The position numbers were made by a program, and so were the translations under genes. Of a DNA stretch of 30,698 nucleotides, positions 29,049 to 30,698 are shown in pieces; the first letter of the stretch is position 1; every line of letters begins with the position of its first letter. The notes beneath the pieces are model-generated. The model saw only the letters and a program-made list of their open reading frames with translations, did not search any database and was not told the DNA's origin. Source of the stretch: a virus; the IMG/VR virus record IMGVR_UViG_3300018017_000011, positions 1 through 30,698 of that record; one strand, written 5' to 3'.

Positions 29049-29839
29049 TCTTCGTAATTCCGCCACATGCATTCTACCTTGGTGGTGGGTATGTGTTTCG
29101 CTCCCGCCTTGCCGTTCTCGTCGAAGGTGTTCTGACCATGGTAAATCCCCTTAGTCCAGAATGGCGGACCCAACTTGCTTGAATAAAACTGATCGTGATC
29201 GTACTCACTCAGCAACCACTTGAACTTCGCTCCAAGCAAAAACCGCACGAGTTCGTCGTGATCCAAATCCTGCTTTTTGTAGCCGTGTACCTGCGATTTG
29301 CGGTACGGCGGATCGAGGTAGGCGATGTCGTCAGGCCCCAGATCGGCACATGCGACTTGGTAGTCGAGGGCTGTGATAATCACGTTATGCTTAATCAGGA
29401 TGTCCTGTGTGTTCCGCAAGGATGCACGGTAATACTTTTCGTTCAAACCACGATTTAGCGGACGCGGCCCAGCCGACCACCCCCCACCACTGAACGTCAC
29501 CCACGGCTCTATGGCCTCATAGTACGGATCACCATCAAGCTCCCCTCGCCGTCCGCGCAGGATAATGTCACGGAATTCTGTAGTAGGCGGCAGTCGTAGG
29601 TTGTCCCCCAGCATCCTGACCGCTTCGAAAAACGGGGCTGTCCGTAGGTCATTGAATATGACTTTTACGTACTCTTTGGTCTGGGATGCGAGAACGTTAA
29701 GCCCCACGTTACCCTTTCCTGCAAAGGCGTCGAGGAACACGGGGGCTTTACTTGGGAGAGCGGCGGTGATATATTTGACCCAGCGAGATTTCGCACCGGG
29801 GTACTGGTACGAGATTTTGACGGGCTTCGGCTTGTCCAT
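29045..29839 (-). CDS. D12-class DNA adenine N6-methyltransferase
   Basis: A 264-residue protein from ATG 29839 on the minus strand (MDKPKPVKI), chosen because TAGGGGAT precedes it; the longer frame from a TTG at 29905 lacks this. Motifs in order: YPGAKSRWVKYI (about 14-25, substrate-proximal motif X), FLDAFAGKGNVGLNVL (about 37-52, FxGxG S-adenosylmethionine loop), FNDLRTAPFF (acidic residue after it), and YLDPPYRKSQ (about 180-189, catalytic DPPY). This order is the alpha class, as in Dam and DpnM. It transfers a methyl group to N6 of adenine in duplex DNA, probably to shield phage DNA from host restriction or to mark it. The recognition site cannot be read from the sequence. It converges with paralogue B, with overlapping stops. 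Confidence 0.9.
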   Translation of the reverse strand: MDKPKPVKISYQYPGAKSRWVKYITAALPSKAPVFLDAFAGKGNVGLNVLASQTKEYVKVIFNDLRTAPFFEAVRMLGDNLRLPPTTEFRDIILRGRRGELDGDPYYEAIEPWVTFSGGGWSAGPRPLNRGLNEKYYRASLRNTQDILIKHNVIITALDYQVACADLGPDDIAYLDPPYRKSQVHGYKKQDLDHDELVRFLLGAKFKWLLSEYDHDQFYSSKLGPPFWTKGIYHGQNTFDENGKAGAKHIPTTKVECMWRNYED

Positions 29840-29896
29840 ATCCCCTAATACTGTCTTTTGGGTCTCCCCTGACCGCCGTAAATAAATTGCGATTTT

Positions 29897-29928
29897 CCTA
29901 GCCAAAATCCCAATCTTTCTGGTAAAAT
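29897..29928 (+). promoter_or_regulatory. Promoter with CCTAGCC box and TAAAAT hexamer
   Basis: CCTAGCC (29897-29903), 19-base spacer, TAAAAT (29923-29928), preceded by TGG as an extended -10. It directs the gene starting at 29953 and has the same layout as the promoters at 28320 and 30402. Confidence 0.65.
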
Positions 29929-29952
29929 GGTTGATAACATGGGAGAAACGGC

Positions 29953-30330
29953 TTGAAAAAGCTTGGCTTTACATCAGCGCAGATTTATGACGCCGAAGAG
30001 AAGCAAGAAGCTCGGGAAGAGCTTCACAGCATTCTGGCGCGAGAATCTGGCGGCACCCTGCTGATTTTGCCCGGTCCTCGGGACCATGAAACACGTACCG
30101 CTATGAGGAACGGTTGGGCTCTCGACCGCATCATCCTCGTCGATAAAAGTGCAGCGGTTCTCGCTCTCCACACACGAAATTTTACGGAGGCTTTATGTGT
30201 GGCTGTACCCAACCACGTTACTACCGCTCTAAAACCACATCGAAAAAAGCGAGCCAGCTTTCCGACACCGAAAAGCGCAGCATGGTCCAGAGCCATGAAG
30301 ACGGAAGCACGATCTATGAACTTGCCATAG
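29953..30330 (+). CDS. Small protein with a Rossmann-like front, probably truncated
   Basis: A 125-residue frame from TTG 29953, preceded by GGGAGA; an ATG at 29940 meets a stop within six codons. Residues 1-30 are helical. Residues about 36-80 (GTLLILPGPRDHETRTAMRNGWALDRIILVDKSAAVLALHTRNF) read as strand, G-rich loop, helix, strand ending in acidic VDKS, helix: the first half of a class I methyltransferase or related nucleotide-binding fold. Nothing corresponding to the second half follows. From about residue 82 the sequence is basic and looks non-coding, because the frame overlaps the HTH gene at 30195. So the real protein is either a short fragment or the remnant of a longer gene cut by deletion. 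Confidence 0.5.
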   Translation: MKKLGFTSAQIYDAEEKQEAREELHSILARESGGTLLILPGPRDHETRTAMRNGWALDRIILVDKSAAVLALHTRNFTEALCVAVPNHVTTALKPHRKKRASFPTPKSAAWSRAMKTEARSMNLP

Positions 30331-30386
30331 TGTACGGCGTAACTCCGCGATCCGTAGCGGCATTCGTGGCGAATGCTCATAGGTAA
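30195..30386 (+). CDS. Small helix-turn-helix protein, 63 aa
   Basis: ATG 30195 is preceded by ACGGAGG with 4-base spacing, a better initiation site than that of the gene it overlaps by 136 bases. The C-terminal two thirds form a helix-turn-helix: LSDTEKRSMVQSHEDGSTIYELAIVYGVTPRSVAAFVANAHR (about residues 22-63), with the 'GSTIYELA-YGV-RSVAAFV' recognition pattern found in resolvase and small regulator HTHs. The N-terminus is Cys-containing and basic (CGCTQPRYYRSKTTSKK). A small DNA-binding regulator is likely; its target is unknown. Confidence 0.65.
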   Translation: MCGCTQPRYYRSKTTSKKASQLSDTEKRSMVQSHEDGSTIYELAIVYGVTPRSVAAFVANAHR

Positions 30387-30401
30387 ATAATTTGGAAATT
30401 T

Positions 30402-30433
30402 CCTAGCCCTTTAACCCCCTTTCTTGGTATAAT
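30402..30433 (+). promoter_or_regulatory. Promoter with CCTAGCC box and TATAAT hexamer
   Basis: CCTAGCC (30402-30408), 19-base spacer, TATAAT (30428-30433) with TGG ahead as extended -10. The stretch TTTCCTAGCC also precedes the promoter at 29897. It drives the gene at 30450. Confidence 0.7.
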
Positions 30434-30449
30434 AGGGGTGAGGTGAATC

Positions 30450-30680
30450 ATGCATGACACGGAGAAGTACGGCGAAGTGACGTTGCTGGAAACATTGCCC
30501 ACACGCAACAACGGGTCCTCGTTTGACGGCACGGCTGGCCGAAGCGATTTTGGTTGGCATCACGGCTCCATGAACGGTGGCAAAGACATTGGCGGCCTGT
30601 GCCGTATCCGCATGGGAACCGGACTTGAATGCTGGGTGCGAGCCATTGATGTCCTTGGGGAACATGTTTTCCCCATGTAG
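30450..30680 (+). CDS. Small unidentified protein, 76 aa
   Basis: Not recognised. ATG 30450 is preceded by GAGGTGA with suitable spacing, and a strong promoter stands 17 bases ahead of the start. The protein is Gly-rich (DGTAGRSDFGWHHGSMNGGKDIGGL, about residues 26-50) with a C-terminal beta-prone part (CRIRMGTGLECWVRAIDVLGEHVF). No domain, membrane span or complete metal site can be made out (two Cys, two adjacent His). As a separately promoted short gene it fits the pattern of early phage genes acting on the host, but no function is supported. Confidence 0.62.
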   Translation: MHDTEKYGEVTLLETLPTRNNGSSFDGTAGRSDFGWHHGSMNGGKDIGGLCRIRMGTGLECWVRAIDVLGEHVFPM

Positions 30681-30698
30681 TTGAAAACAAAGACAAAA

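Noticed and set aside
1-30698. CRISPR, toxin-antitoxin, retroelement or integrase-based systems
   Set aside because: No repeat-spacer array, reverse transcriptase, recombinase catalytic motif or toxin pair was seen on either strand.

Overview
The window reads as part of the genome of a large contractile-tailed bacteriophage (myovirus type). The evidence is a tail sheath protein, a tail-tube-like protein, a head maturation protease, a head-core/scaffold-like protein and a major-capsid-like protein on one strand, plus very large, Cys-rich and low-complexity virion-type proteins. No host gene, integrase, tRNA, rRNA or CRISPR array was seen, and the host cannot be named. Shine-Dalgarno sites are strong, starts are mostly ATG with a few TTG/GTG, and promoter -10 boxes are TATAAT-like, so a bacterial host with ordinary signals is likely.

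Layout. 1-5 kb holds tail genes: sheath (open at the left edge), two unidentified virion-type genes, a GIY-YIG endonuclease insert and a tail-tube-like gene. 5-12.7 kb holds head genes: a Cys-rich 656-residue protein, a protease, a 744-residue head-core-like protein, a small-protein/HNH island on the opposite strand, a decoration-like protein and the major capsid protein, closed by a strong terminator. 12.7-16.6 kb holds a small gene, an HNH gene, a GIY-YIG gene and a SWIM zinc-finger gene split by a complete LAGLIDADG intein. 16.6-18.7 kb holds a small membrane protein, two surface or fibre-like proteins and a small acidic protein. 18.7-27.5 kb holds a third GIY-YIG gene, a giant Cys-rich protein of about 1,908 residues, an endonuclease-VII-like gene, a charged helical protein and small membrane proteins of possible lysis function. 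27.5-30.7 kb changes character: small genes, each with its own TATAAT-type promoter, a tandem pair of winged-helix-like paralogues, an adenine DNA methyltransferase on the minus strand and small HTH or unknown proteins.

How it fits together. The head and tail genes form one long rightward operon with overlapping or tightly spaced genes. Six free-standing endonuclease genes and one intein have entered it, nearly all at gene junctions. The short linker motif K-x-A-(A/S/T/G), usually after an acidic residue, recurs in most of the head-region proteins, including the capsid protein N-terminus. It is a candidate processing site for the encoded head protease, and several copies lie beside in-frame internal starts with good ribosome binding sites. 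At the right end three promoters share an upstream box CCTA(G/C)CC exactly 19 bases before the -10 box.
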